Position numbers and translations under genes: made by a program. Shown piece after piece: positions 1 through 11,816 of a stretch of DNA of 64,000 nt. The notes beneath the pieces were generated by a model. It was not told where the DNA came from. It saw nothing but the letters and a program-made list of their open reading frames with translations, and did no database searches. Position 1 is the stretch's first letter, and the number at the start of each line of letters is the position of its first letter. The DNA comes from Hofstenia miamia (lineage: Eukaryota > Xenacoelomorpha > Acoela), in NCBI GenBank assembly GCA_004352715.1, contig SCFE01000050.1, positions 1,663,108 through 1,727,107 on the forward strand, given 5' to 3'.

Positions 1-125
1 TAGCGGGTGTGTTGTGGTGCAGGTGAATTTTTATAACAGACATGCGGGTGCGGTGTAGTTGCGGCCCATTCACTGCGGATGCGGTGCAATGAGTTGATAA
101 ATAATTACACCCGCTTCCATCTATG
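1..125. mobile_element. Right end of hAT-type MITE (copy A)
   Basis: The window opens inside the same short element that is complete at 3054-3444. The right terminus ends at 125 and is followed by GTTAGGAC (126-133), the 8-bp duplication that also flanks the complete copy. GC-rich repeats of the type gcgggtgcggtg fill it. No coding sequence. Confidence 0.7.
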
Positions 126-472
126 GTTAGGACAATTTTTCTAAAATATTGTTTTGCTTCTAGAATGCAATTGTCCTAAATACTATGCAAAACAATGTTC
201 ACGATCAAGAAAACTTTGCACTGTACATAAATTTTATCACATTATCTAAATTGTAAAACAAAGTTAACAGTTCTTTAAACAAAATTTAATACGAAATACG
301 TCTTTCCAGAAATACATTAGCCCTAGCGTTTTTAGTATGTACATGAATTTAGATATCTCAAATAATAACTGATAACACGTAATCTATATATAATGATGTC
401 CAATGTTCATTTAATTATTCAATAACGTTATCATAAACTTTAAGTCAACCTCGGATCATATACATATGGTAT
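1..472. repeat. Duplicated segment, copy A
   Basis: Nearly identical base for base to 3320-3791 (offset 3319; one difference noticed, ataatgatg against atagtgatg). The match includes the MITE end, its target-site duplication and about 340 bp of flanking DNA, so the segment was copied after the MITE inserted, or was assembled twice. It continues off the left edge of the window. Confidence 0.9.
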
Positions 473-511
473 CATGGTAAGCATGTCAGCATTTATTGTA
501 ATATCCTCTAC

Positions 512-1511
512 NNNNNNNNNNNNNNNNNNNNNNNNNNNNNNNNNNNNNNNNNNNNNNNNNNNNNNNNNNNNNNNNNNNNNNNNNNNNNNNNNNNNNNNNN
601 NNNNNNNNNNNNNNNNNNNNNNNNNNNNNNNNNNNNNNNNNNNNNNNNNNNNNNNNNNNNNNNNNNNNNNNNNNNNNNNNNNNNNNNNNNNNNNNNNNNN
701 NNNNNNNNNNNNNNNNNNNNNNNNNNNNNNNNNNNNNNNNNNNNNNNNNNNNNNNNNNNNNNNNNNNNNNNNNNNNNNNNNNNNNNNNNNNNNNNNNNNN
801 NNNNNNNNNNNNNNNNNNNNNNNNNNNNNNNNNNNNNNNNNNNNNNNNNNNNNNNNNNNNNNNNNNNNNNNNNNNNNNNNNNNNNNNNNNNNNNNNNNNN
901 NNNNNNNNNNNNNNNNNNNNNNNNNNNNNNNNNNNNNNNNNNNNNNNNNNNNNNNNNNNNNNNNNNNNNNNNNNNNNNNNNNNNNNNNNNNNNNNNNNNN
1001 NNNNNNNNNNNNNNNNNNNNNNNNNNNNNNNNNNNNNNNNNNNNNNNNNNNNNNNNNNNNNNNNNNNNNNNNNNNNNNNNNNNNNNNNNNNNNNNNNNNN
1101 NNNNNNNNNNNNNNNNNNNNNNNNNNNNNNNNNNNNNNNNNNNNNNNNNNNNNNNNNNNNNNNNNNNNNNNNNNNNNNNNNNNNNNNNNNNNNNNNNNNN
1201 NNNNNNNNNNNNNNNNNNNNNNNNNNNNNNNNNNNNNNNNNNNNNNNNNNNNNNNNNNNNNNNNNNNNNNNNNNNNNNNNNNNNNNNNNNNNNNNNNNNN
1301 NNNNNNNNNNNNNNNNNNNNNNNNNNNNNNNNNNNNNNNNNNNNNNNNNNNNNNNNNNNNNNNNNNNNNNNNNNNNNNNNNNNNNNNNNNNNNNNNNNNN
1401 NNNNNNNNNNNNNNNNNNNNNNNNNNNNNNNNNNNNNNNNNNNNNNNNNNNNNNNNNNNNNNNNNNNNNNNNNNNNNNNNNNNNNNNNNNNNNNNNNNNN
1501 NNNNNNNNNNN
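512..1511. other. Assembly gap, exactly 1000 N
   Basis: The round length suggests a default-size gap rather than a measured one. A second gap of 1000 N is at 21909-22908. Confidence 0.98.
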
Positions 1512-2298
1512 CCGAATAATTCAGTCTCTCACGAACTATCCCAAAGAACGGTCACTATTAGAAAATGCTTCAGTTGAATCATTAAGCGTATTAAAGGAGG
1601 CTTTTCTAACGATCAATGGCCATAATATTTTCTATAGTTTCTTATTTTTTTATATTTTTCTATATATTTGGGTTTATAATACGTTTTGAATATACTATTC
1701 TGCGCCGTTTTCAATGTTTTTTAAGATGTTATATGAGAATGCAAATTTACATTTTTGCCGGCCCAAACTGGCCAGAACCGGCCGGACAGACTAAGTTATT
1801 CACCGGTCACAACTCGGGCCGGGCCTACTTATTTCCGGCCGATTCCAAATATGGTCTAGTGGTAATTTTTTTCTCTTTCAGTCCACATGAGAACTCCCAC
1901 GGAAACGCTGTGGGATTGGAATGGGATTTAAATTAAAAAACAATTCCTTTTTAAAGAAGGCCCTGTCCTGACTCAGATATAGAACTGATTTTTTTCTTTT
2001 CTTCTGTTATTTCATCAGTATTAACATCTTTACAGGCAAAGCAGTTCTTGTCATCATAGTATTAAAATACACTGCACCCCTCAACTTAACAAAGAAAAGT
2101 ACAAAATATTTCCATAACAAGGAATAGTAGAGTATTAATCAACAACATGTTTAACATGAATATTTCCATAGTGAGTTTCCAGGACAAATATTTCTCCTCT
2201 GTACGTTAAGAATGAGAAGTATTTATAGGATCAATATTACTCAAGGTAGGCTTTTGCTTTACTGAAATTTTATTCAGATTTATTTAAGATATATATAC

Positions 2299-2336
<38 letters not shown>

Positions 2337-3045
2337 TTAGTGAAATATCTATTAAAAGCAAACTGTATAAAACGAAAAACGCTAGGATATTCTTCACATA
2401 CAGCACATGTACCTACAGTAAAAAGATTTAGAATAGTGTGAAAAATCACTGATAAATAATAAGCTGTTCAGTTTTTGGAATATTTGTCAGTGTCTATTTG
2501 CACGTAAGTAATTATTTCATAAAAGCCTCGAAATCCTAGCTCAAGTAATGAACAGGGTACTGGTGTATGTTCAACCACGTCTTCTTCTGTTCACATGCTT
2601 GCTTATATAGGATCAACTGAGCTGCTAATATAAAAGTTCATATTTTTGTATTGTTTTTGTTACTTTCCCCTAGCAATATGTACATGTTTACTTGTGTTTA
2701 TTCTTGCTCAATTGCATAAAAAGTAGCGGATCATATATAACATTTTTGCTATATTCCGTCTAGTAAGCCAGTCACACTTGGTGGTCAAGCTTAAATGCAC
2801 CATATATTGTCTCCCATTCCTGCACAATTCAATTATGATTAAGATTTTTCAATACTATGTAGACAATTTTGTTATTTCACTGGCCTAGAAGGATTGAGAA
2901 TGGAAGTTCTTGTAGTACTAATTCATTATTTATATATTACTTTTAAACTTTAATGACAACAGCGATATGGTTCTATGATCCTGCAAGAGAAATTTCAAGT
3001 TGTTTAAAAAATAATCTTTTGAGTTGTTAGGGCCATTAGTTTTCA
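1512..3045. other. No gene seen; GC-rich patch and (TA)n
   Basis: AT-rich DNA with a GC-rich island at about 1757-1850 (repeated ggcc/ccgg words), probably a transposon remnant whose ends I could not define, and a (TA)n run at 2290-2334. The open frame over the GC patch (1616-1936) shows no recognisable domain and is not called a gene. Confidence 0.6.
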
Positions 3046-3053
3046 GTTAGGAC

Positions 3054-3444
3054 CAAAGATGGATGAGGGTTCAGGTTGCGGTATTACCCACACCCGCGCG
3101 GGTGCGTTGCAGTCCGGATACTGAATTTCAAATGCCACGTGGGTTGCGGTACAGTGTTTGCGGACATTTTTATTTTATTACAGTTGTAATACTAAACTAA
3201 TACAATATTAATTATACTACGAAATCTATATATTATAATATACTTGACATCGCTCACTTAATTCTGCGATTGACATTTTTTGGCTTAATTACTTGAAATG
3301 TCAGACGACACTTAGAAAATAGCGGGTGTGTTGTGGTGCAGGTGAATTTTTATAACAGACATGCGGGTGCGGTGTAGTTGCGGCCCATTCACTGCGGATG
3401 CGGTGCAATGAGTTGATAAATAATTACACCCGCTTCCATCTATG
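3054..3444. mobile_element. hAT-type MITE with 8-bp target duplication
   Basis: 391 bp bounded by imperfect terminal inverted repeats: left CAAAGATGGATGAGGGT, right (reverse complement) CATAGATGGAAGCGGGT. The direct repeat GTTAGGAC flanks it at 3046-3053 and 3445-3452. An 8-bp target duplication and CA-starting termini are hAT hallmarks. The interior is GC-rich with degenerate gcgggtgcggtg repeats and no ORF, so it is non-autonomous. Confidence 0.8.
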
Positions 3445-3791
3445 GTTAGGACAATTTTTCTAAAATATTGTTTTGCTTCTAGAATGCAATTGTCCTAAAT
3501 ACTATGCAAAACAATGTTCACGATCAAGAAAACTTTGCACTGTACATAAATTTTATCACATTATCTAAATTGTAAAACAAAGTTAACAGTTCTTTAAACA
3601 AAATTTAATACGAAATACGTCTTTCCAGAAATACATTAGCCCTAGCGTTTTTAGTATGTACATGAATTTAGATATCTCAAATAATAACTGATAACACGTA
3701 ATCTATATATAGTGATGTCCAATGTTCATTTAATTATTCAATAACGTTATCATAAACTTTAAGTCAACCTCGGATCATATACATATGGTAT
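3320..3791. repeat. Duplicated segment, copy B
   Basis: Second copy of 1-472, cut by a gap immediately after 3791, just as copy A runs into a gap 40 bp further on. This is typical of an assembler stopping in a repeat; a real tandem duplication of about 3.3 kb is the alternative. Confidence 0.9.
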
Positions 3792-4348
3792 NNNNNNNNN
3801 NNNNNNNNNNNNNNNNNNNNNNNNNNNNNNNNNNNNNNNNNNNNNNNNNNNNNNNNNNNNNNNNNNNNNNNNNNNNNNNNNNNNNNNNNNNNNNNNNNNN
3901 NNNNNNNNNNNNNNNNNNNNNNNNNNNNNNNNNNNNNNNNNNNNNNNNNNNNNNNNNNNNNNNNNNNNNNNNNNNNNNNNNNNNNNNNNNNNNNNNNNNN
4001 NNNNNNNNNNNNNNNNNNNNNNNNNNNNNNNNNNNNNNNNNNNNNNNNNNNNNNNNNNNNNNNNNNNNNNNNNNNNNNNNNNNNNNNNNNNNNNNNNNNN
4101 NNNNNNNNNNNNNNNNNNNNNNNNNNNNNNNNNNNNNNNNNNNNNNNNNNNNNNNNNNNNNNNNNNNNNNNNNNNNNNNNNNNNNNNNNNNNNNNNNNNN
4201 NNNNNNNNNNNNNNNNNNNNNNNNNNNNNNNNNNNNNNNNNNNNNNNNNNNNNNNNNNNNNNNNNNNNNNNNNNNNNNNNNNNNNNNNNNNNNNNNNNNN
4301 NNNNNNNNNNNNNNNNNNNNNNNNNNNNNNNNNNNNNNNNNNNNNNNN
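3792..4348. other. Assembly gap, 557 N
   Basis: Run of N directly after the duplicated segment. Confidence 0.98.
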
Positions 4349-7216
4349 GACTTAAACTCTATTGTGTGAAAGTGTTATATCTATTTGCAACTTGAACTGT
4401 TACTAGTTGTTCGTTAAATATTACATGTAGCCATTACCGAAATATATTGGCTTATTTAAATAAATTCAATTCGAACAACTTCCTAACCTACATTTATAAT
4501 TTACTACATGTACGGTCACTTTATCGGTCGATTATAGGTCATTAATTTGGATCTAAAATAATATTAAGATAATTCCTAGGGTTTGGTTATCCAACCATTT
4601 GTTGACAATTAATTATCTAATACATGTAGAAGTGAAATGCTAGTCAGCTAATCAAGAGAAAACCCCTACACTTAACATAAGTGCACTTTCGTGATCTGGC
4701 ACAGAGACCCTAGAATCGTTCCCTGTGATGTATCCAGGCCACTACTAAACACCGCTCGATTAGCTCGACATCGTATTAAATAATCAAACCGTTAATGTGA
4801 AAACAAAATAAGAATTCTAAGTAAAATTCTTTATCAAATTCTTACAATAAGTTTCAATGTATTTATAGTAATTCCAAAAGAAGTACCTGTCGATTCAAAT
4901 TTAAACTTCTGCCAAGATGGCGGCTATAAAATAATGTAAGCGTCGTTTAGTCAAAAGTATTTTTATCGACAGACACAAATATCTCTTTTTTGACACATAT
5001 TTTATTCTTGGTTGCATTTTACAAATTAATCTGAAATAATGACAACTGATCTAATTATAATATTTTTAATCAACTTCTTTTCGATCTTATTCTCTTCTGC
5101 GACGTTTGCATCTTGTTTCTGATTATTTGGATGATGCTACATTATGTTTCAAAATCTTCATAATGTTAAAATGATTTGATAATTAATTTAGTCCTCACAA
5201 CAATGCTGCTTATTAGTTAAAACTTGAAAACAATGCTTCTTGCTATTTGATACTTAGTTAGAACATTTGCACTTTGTAAACAATATGCTTGCCTGTATTT
5301 AGAACATTTGCATTATGAGAACTGCATAATAGAAATGCAGTTAGAACATTTGCACAATGATAATTCCTTAGCAACCACAGCTATCTGAACCAAACAAACA
5401 TTGTTGTAAGGATCACTTCTAGAACGTGCCTAAGGAATTTAGGTTATCAAGTGTTTAAAAACCAATGCAAGAACATGAACTGAGAATATGACCAGATCAT
5501 ATTAAATTAATTTAGACAGTGCAACCTTTTTTAAAAAAATAGGGCTCAGTAAGCCTTTAAAAAACATCAGATATTTCGAAGAGTTATTGTAGCTAGTGAT
5601 ATATCCATATTACAACAACACAATGACATTGTTGTGTGCACAATAGCAGCTGAGTACCAGCCCTAGATTTTAATCGTCCAAGCTACCCGAGTCGAACTTA
5701 CTCACAAAGCATTTGAACTTTCATGTATTTTATCACACATATTCTGAATGATAAATACCTAAGGTTTTCTATATCACTTTAATTTGAACTTGGATGCTTT
5801 CCAAAGTCAATTGGTTTTTATATTTAGAATAGCATAAAAATGTGATTTAGAGATTCTTTTACTTATTCCGTATTTTTACAAGTGTTGTCAGCATTACAAA
5901 ATTTCTACTATTTTACATTTGCTAATGTTTATAATTATTAAATAGTTCTTCCAATAATTGTCCTTAATCTAATATAAATCGTAAGTAGTGTATAACACTT
6001 TTATTTTGTTCAGAAACAACTGCAACACAAGTTATTAATGATTTTCTAAACTTGTCTTGTATCATTAGAGACCTTAATTGTGGGCATCTATTTGGGTCTG
6101 TGTTGTTTGAAGTTCATAAAATATTGATTGTACAGTACGGTTTGTGACGACGAATTTAAAAAAAATATATAGTCTAATTGAATTCTTTTCAAATATAGTC
6201 TGAAGTCTACCCTAAGAACCCGGTAATGTAATTTGCTAGCAACATATGATAGACAAATGAATTATTTACTAAGTTCTTCATTTCACATTAAAATACCAAC
6301 TAAACATCTCAGTTAAACAGTAATTTAAACTACTTAGTTTTAATTCACAAGAACATGATTGCATGTGAAGTCGATGATAAAATTAAGGTTTTTTAATATT
6401 CAATGTTAAGCATTGCATGACCTTTTCACATAATTATGGTATACTATGCAAGAATATGCGTGACAATAATTGTTGAGAAATATTTTGTTCTCATTAAACT
6501 AATGCTTTGCCAACGCGGAATGGACATTCCAAGATCACAGTCACCACTAATCAACTTCTAAATCCCATTTAATTATTGGATAGCTATGGCCGAGATTGAG
6601 GCTAAGTATATTTTTCAGTAAATTTATTTTGATAGTGTAAAGTCGTAAAATCAAAGCTTAACTAAATTCAAACAACTATTTTCACTTTTTCTATCTAACT
6701 ACCCAACGCTCTACAAATGCCGGATGTCAATTTCAAGCTTTTGTAGAAACTGTAGTCTAAAATAAAAGGACTTTGACCTAAATTTTGTTTAGGCAAAGGA
6801 AGCTTAATTGGTGGTAGAACACTACATCGACTTTTTAAGAATTGAATAGAAATTACTTGTAGTTCCTTATAGAAATTATATAGGAATTGTCAAGTTTTAT
6901 ATCCGTTTCCCTCCCGGTACATAAACAAATTGAATGATTCGAATAGTGGTCATCAGGAATCTAAAGAATGTACCCGAAGGATCATGTTCTGTTTTACCGC
7001 CAATAAAGGAACATTATTGTATTCACTGCTAAAATAATAGCCAGGAATAATTACCTTTCTTGCTCAGGAACAGTTAATATATTTTGGTAATTAAATCTAT
7101 TTCATTTTCATATTAAAAAATGTGAGATTGGAATTGAATCAATATGGGATTTTGGTAACGTACGCCAATTAATATTCAAATAAATAGAAAAATAATTTGC
7201 ATGCTTTAAACAAAGG
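4349..7216. other. No gene recognised
   Basis: AT-rich DNA without a convincing ORF, RNA gene or transposon end. The only local structure is the phrase tagaacatttgca, which occurs three times between about 5267 and 5354. A somewhat GC-richer patch at about 4680-4780 is unassigned. Confidence 0.5.
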
Positions 7217-8548
7217 TTAATTAACCAATTTCATCTCTACAAAATTAAATTCAGAATTAATTGAGTTTAAAAGCCTAAACTGTTGTTTGGATATATAAAT
7301 CTGATTTCCAAATTCTACCAAAAATTTTTTTATTTCAGCCAAATCTCGAATTGGACTTTTCTCGATGTAAATTTCACTTACATTGGTTGAAGCTAGACAT
7401 ATGCCAGGGCATGGGTTTGAAAATGTTGTTAAATTATTCTGAAAATTTAACGTGGAAATTTCCGGATATAATATATTGCAGTACTGTAGGTTTGTTGTAT
7501 AAATTCTAAAATACTTTATAGTGCCCCTTGATTTTGCACCTGCAAAGTCCGCAAGAAATATCTGAACTCTTACATTAGTGCAGCAGTTCGGTTCATACAG
7601 GCTCGAGTATTTTCTTGAATAAAATGATAAAGCATTGACAGTTTCACTGAATACAAAAACAATTACTTTCTTAATACTTGGAATTTCAACCAAAATATAA
7701 CGAACACAATCCTTGTGTAAATTATCAATTTCAATTTTTGACATCTCAATTGTTTTCAATGTTGAATAGCAGTCAATCTGCGTTTGTTTTGCTGATCCTT
7801 CAGTGTTCATTTTACTCCAATAACCATTACAAGCTTGAAGCCCTTCCCCATGCAATACGAATCTTATAGTTTTTGTTATGCATGTAGATTGAAGAGAAAA
7901 TCCGATTTTGAAATGGTGTTTGTAGCCATAATATTCAGAATTGTAATTTATGGAGCATTCAGAGCTTGAAGAAGAACAAGAAATTGCATAGTGTTTCTTC
8001 AAACATTCAGAACACGTGTAACAGAAGATTTCTTCAATTATGAGTTGACCACTCAAATTTTCAAAACTTACCCTGGCTTTATTTTTATCATAGAAATCAA
8101 CTTCGTGAAGCTCAGAGTAGCTTAATGATTTCTCTGAATATACTTCCAAAATATAAAAATCACTGTCGTTTAATTTTTTTGAAACAGCTGTGAAAATTTT
8201 GTATTGACTAAACTTCAGATTCACAAATTGTATAGAAAGAAACTTCGTTTCAGCGACTATCTGGGTGTTGGTAGAACACCGTAAGATGTCGTTCGCATAT
8301 TTAAACTTCATAGCAATTCTGAAATTAGTTTCAACTCTAGGCAGCCATTTAGATTCATTTTTTTCATGTTGTGGAAGTATTGTACTACTAAGCCTGCATT
8401 CCAGGCTATATTTGTTATATAAAGTACCGACACAAACAGAAATTGTGTTTTGACTGCACAACTCAGAACACTGTCTTTCTGAAACTGCCTTCAATGCAGA
8501 AGAAAAGTCAAAGAAAACTAAAATAACTGTCCAAAGTATCCAAAGCAT
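7217..8548 (-). CDS. Secreted Cys-containing protein with PAN/apple-like N-terminus, intronless
   Basis: A 443-residue ORF, far longer than chance in such AT-rich DNA. Residues 1-18 form a clear signal peptide (hydrophobic core ILWTVILVFF, likely cut after FSSA). Residues 27-53 carry C27-x3-C31-x7-C39-x11-C51 with the layout CSELC, VCVGTLYN, CRL, which resembles a PAN/apple module. The rest looks beta-rich, with several Cys pairs (CYTCSEC, EPNCCTN, NPCPGIC) and N-glycosylation sequons (NES, NDS, NLS, NLT, NVS). There is no transmembrane segment or GPI-like tail, so the protein is probably secreted. The ATG is preceded directly by ...cccaag, a possible 3' splice or trans-splice acceptor. No family is recognised beyond the PAN resemblance. 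The gene lies alone between repeats, and no regulatory signal is evident. Confidence 0.8.
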   Translation of the reverse strand: MLWILWTVILVFFDFSSALKAVSERQCSELCSQNTISVCVGTLYNKYSLECRLSSTILPQHEKNESKWLPRVETNFRIAMKFKYANDILRCSTNTQIVAETKFLSIQFVNLKFSQYKIFTAVSKKLNDSDFYILEVYSEKSLSYSELHEVDFYDKNKARVSFENLSGQLIIEEIFCYTCSECLKKHYAISCSSSSSECSINYNSEYYGYKHHFKIGFSLQSTCITKTIRFVLHGEGLQACNGYWSKMNTEGSAKQTQIDCYSTLKTIEMSKIEIDNLHKDCVRYILVEIPSIKKVIVFVFSETVNALSFYSRKYSSLYEPNCCTNVRVQIFLADFAGAKSRGTIKYFRIYTTNLQYCNILYPEISTLNFQNNLTTFSNPCPGICLASTNVSEIYIEKSPIRDLAEIKKFLVEFGNQIYISKQQFRLLNSINSEFNFVEMKLVN

Positions 8549-9797
8549 CTTGGGATATTATCACTTAATTCTCAACGTTTCATTTTTGCTAAATTTCTAT
8601 TGGATGTTCGTTTGTTGCTTGCCAATTGCATTAAATAAAAATGTTTTTTTCTTACATTGTCCTCTATCTTTTTAAAATTTACCCAAATTACTTAGAAATT
8701 TTATAAATGTCTTTATGTTCCAGTGGCAGGCTGCTGCATTTATATAACATGTTAATCACTATAGATCGAATTTGTAAATTACAATTGTAACATAATTAGA
8801 TGTATGATATTTGAACGATTTTTGTAAAATGTCTATTTGCTAATAGGAAAATGAAACAATTCCTTCTAATATGGAAGAATTATCAATTTCTCAAATTTTT
8901 ATATTAGAATTTCTCTCACTAAAGTATGAATCCGAAATGCTTTGAACAGGGTATGAGAAATGAATAGGGGCAATGTCAAAATAATAAAATTTTTGAGAGA
9001 TTACTGAAATTATAGAATTTTATTAATATTGCCTCAGACAAAATTTTTTATTCATAGAAAATGGGTTGAAGTAAGTTAGCACTACACACCTTGGGCCTGG
9101 ATATAAACAAGAAAATCAAAGCTAAATGAGTAAAAAAAAACAATTGTATAGAAAAACAACTATTTTTAGGCTAAATTCATCATACAAACTTGTCTAAAAT
9201 TTCTTATTAATTGTTCATATCGTTTTGAATAACCAAATCTTGGTAAAAATTACACGAAAGTTTTTCACATTATATTGTTTTTGGTCAAACTCTGAAGGAC
9301 TTAAATTACTTATTTTGTCATTATTAGATTAAATTAACGTTATTTTAATTGAAATTATTAAGATTGTTGGTGATTTTGACATCTTATTTAATCTAATTTG
9401 TATTTACAAAAATTACTGGTACGTTTTCACTGTTTTAAATAACTTTTTTTAAACAGAGAAAAAATAAACAAGTTTAAACTATCAGGTAAATGCTACTGGT
9501 AAGTAGATTTGCTATGTACACTCCTGGGTATCTACAAAACCGGCAAACTTCCCTAAATCTACTCAATATTATTCCCAATAATTAAGTGTGGACATAAAAT
9601 ATAACAGTGCTTTGCAACAGAATATTGAATTTCTAATTGCGGTCTGTACTTCTAAGCATATATTGAATAGGATTTTAGGCAACTGTAGTTTTTCTATATT
9701 ATCAGGCGGCGATATGAATTTTTTTACAACTCCAAAAATATTTAGCAAAAACTGTGAAATTAAATATATGGAATTTTTTATATATAATGTTTCCTCA

Positions 9798-9834
<37 letters not shown>

Positions 9835-10076
9835 TATATCTTGCTAAATTTGACTCGGGCTCAGCCCCCCTTATTAAGATTATATTATGGTTTGTCGTGT
9901 TGTATTTTAATTGTTGAATAACAAAATTTGGTCAAAATATAACATAAAAATATCAGCTCTCAAATATAGAGCCCCCCTTCTTTATTAATTATTTAGGAGT
10001 ACAACCCTGGCTGTAAGGATTTCAATATATTAAAAAGCGACGGAGTCCTTTTATTGAAAGCCTCCATGATGATCGA
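8549..10076. other. No gene seen; (TA)n microsatellite
   Basis: Presumed 5' flank of the minus-strand secreted gene followed by AT-rich DNA. A (TA)n run occupies 9802-9839. The open frame 9588-9917 reads through the microsatellite and is not supported as a gene. Confidence 0.5.
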
Positions 10077-10396
10077 AAATACGCTTTTGGCCAGATCTTG
10101 GCAGTGCCCATACAGCTCATGGCACACAAGAAAAGTTGGAGGAGGTTGGATTCGATGTAGAAGCAATCCAGGCAAATCTACCAACTCTGCAAGAATGGCA
10201 AACAATAGAGGACTATTGGGGTATGTTAAAAGTTATAAAAATAATTGACAAACAGATAGTCTTAAGACACTCAAAGGTCGTATCAAAAGAAGTATCCCAA
10301 AAGTAGATGTTGATGCAGCACGTCGCATGATACAACTGCTGAAAAGTACTGTACAAAAAAGCAGAGTCAGTGGTGTCAGTTCATGCCTACATTGAC
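10077..10396 (+). pseudogene. mariner-like transposase, C-terminal relic
   Basis: Reading forward, the frame gives FWPDLGSAHTAH, then TIEDYWGMLK, then after a frame slip LKGRIKRSIPKVDVDAARRM and a stop after SSCLH. These match in order the second catalytic Asp region (FWPDLASSH type), the third catalytic block (RPIE-F-W-LK type) and the C-terminal helix of Tc1/mariner-superfamily transposases, as known from the family. The N-terminal half and first catalytic Asp are missing, and the frame is broken near 10255. I could not find TIRs. It is an inactive fragment. Confidence 0.7.
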
Positions 10397-11152
10397 AACT
10401 ATTATGATTATTGATGAAAATATGTAACGGATTATTTTTTAAATTATTATGTTGGACTATATTACTAGTACAGATTTTCATTAAACCCCGCTAATAAAAA
10501 AGCGAGAAATTATATTTCTTTTAACCAGTAAATTAATCAAGACTCCATACTATTATCCAAGAGGGAATGCCTGGCCCGACGTAAAAAATTTCTGTCTGAA
10601 TCTGACCTGACCCAACCGAAAGTCAGCTTACCTAATGTCGAGTACCCAAAGCCCATCGCCAATAACAGTACAACATCAAGTGTGTTGTACGGAAGTATAT
10701 GAAAGAATGTTGATGTCAATTACAAGTCGGCGATTATTATTCCATTGAATGCAATTTCAATTTTGCCAATAATGATATCAACAGGTTTGCCATGGTTGTG
10801 GGGGATAGTGGTTAAGTTATAAAATTTTTGTATTATTTTATGTATATCAATGAATATTAAAATATTCATAAAATCCTCAGGGTTTGCAAACTTTTGTTTT
10901 GAAATATCTGCCAATTTTGTTAAAATATTTGTTATGCGGCATGGCTTTGCATTCTTGTGGTGTGGATATTTAGATATTTCTTGTAGCGTCCATTGTAGGT
11001 CAAGAAATGTCACACAATATAAGGCGGACTATCAAGAATAAAGAAATAGGTTCTCCCTTATCAATATGACTAATAGCACCATATTGTCCATACTGGTGAT
11101 GTTACAACAAAATATGCTGTATGCAACTATGTATGTATGTAGGTATTTTGTA

Positions 11153-11156
<4 letters not shown>
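10397..11156. other. No gene seen; GC-richer patch
   Basis: A patch at about 10550-10680 (ggcccgacg, gacctgacccaaccg) is GC-richer than its surroundings and may be a transposon end. Open frames on both strands have no recognisable domain. Confidence 0.4.
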
Positions 11157-11184
<28 letters not shown>

Positions 11185-11761
11185 NNNNNNNNNNNNNNNN
11201 NNNNNNNNNNNNNNNNNNNNNNNNNNNNNNNNNNNNNNNNNNNNNNNNNNNNNNNNNNNNNNNNNNNNNNNNNNNNNNNNNNNNNNNNNNNNNNNNNNNN
11301 NNNNNNNNNNNNNNNNNNNNNNNNNNNNNNNNNNNNNNNNNNNNNNNNNNNNNNNNNNNNNNNNNNNNNNNNNNNNNNNNNNNNNNNNNNNNNNNNNNNN
11401 NNNNNNNNNNNNNNNNNNNNNNNNNNNNNNNNNNNNNNNNNNNNNNNNNNNNNNNNNNNNNNNNNNNNNNNNNNNNNNNNNNNNNNNNNNNNNNNNNNNN
11501 NNNNNNNNNNNNNNNNNNNNNNNNNNNNNNNNNNNNNNNNNNNNNNNNNNNNNNNNNNNNNNNNNNNNNNNNNNNNNNNNNNNNNNNNNNNNNNNNNNNN
11601 NNNNNNNNNNNNNNNNNNNNNNNNNNNNNNNNNNNNNNNNNNNNNNNNNNNNNNNNNNNNNNNNNNNNNNNNNNNNNNNNNNNNNNNNNNNNNNNNNNNN
11701 NNNNNNNNNNNNNNNNNNNNNNNNNNNNNNNNNNNNNNNNNNNNNNNNNNNNNNNNNNNNN

Positions 11762-11812
<51 letters not shown>

Positions 11813-11816
11813 ATAT
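11157..11816. repeat. (TA)n microsatellite interrupted by a 577-N gap
   Basis: Pure TA repeat at 11157-11184, N at 11185-11761, TA repeat again at 11762-11816 with single gt interruptions. The gap therefore sits inside one long (TA)n tract that short reads could not cross. Reading frames of Tyr-Ile repeats here are artefacts. Confidence 0.95.
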
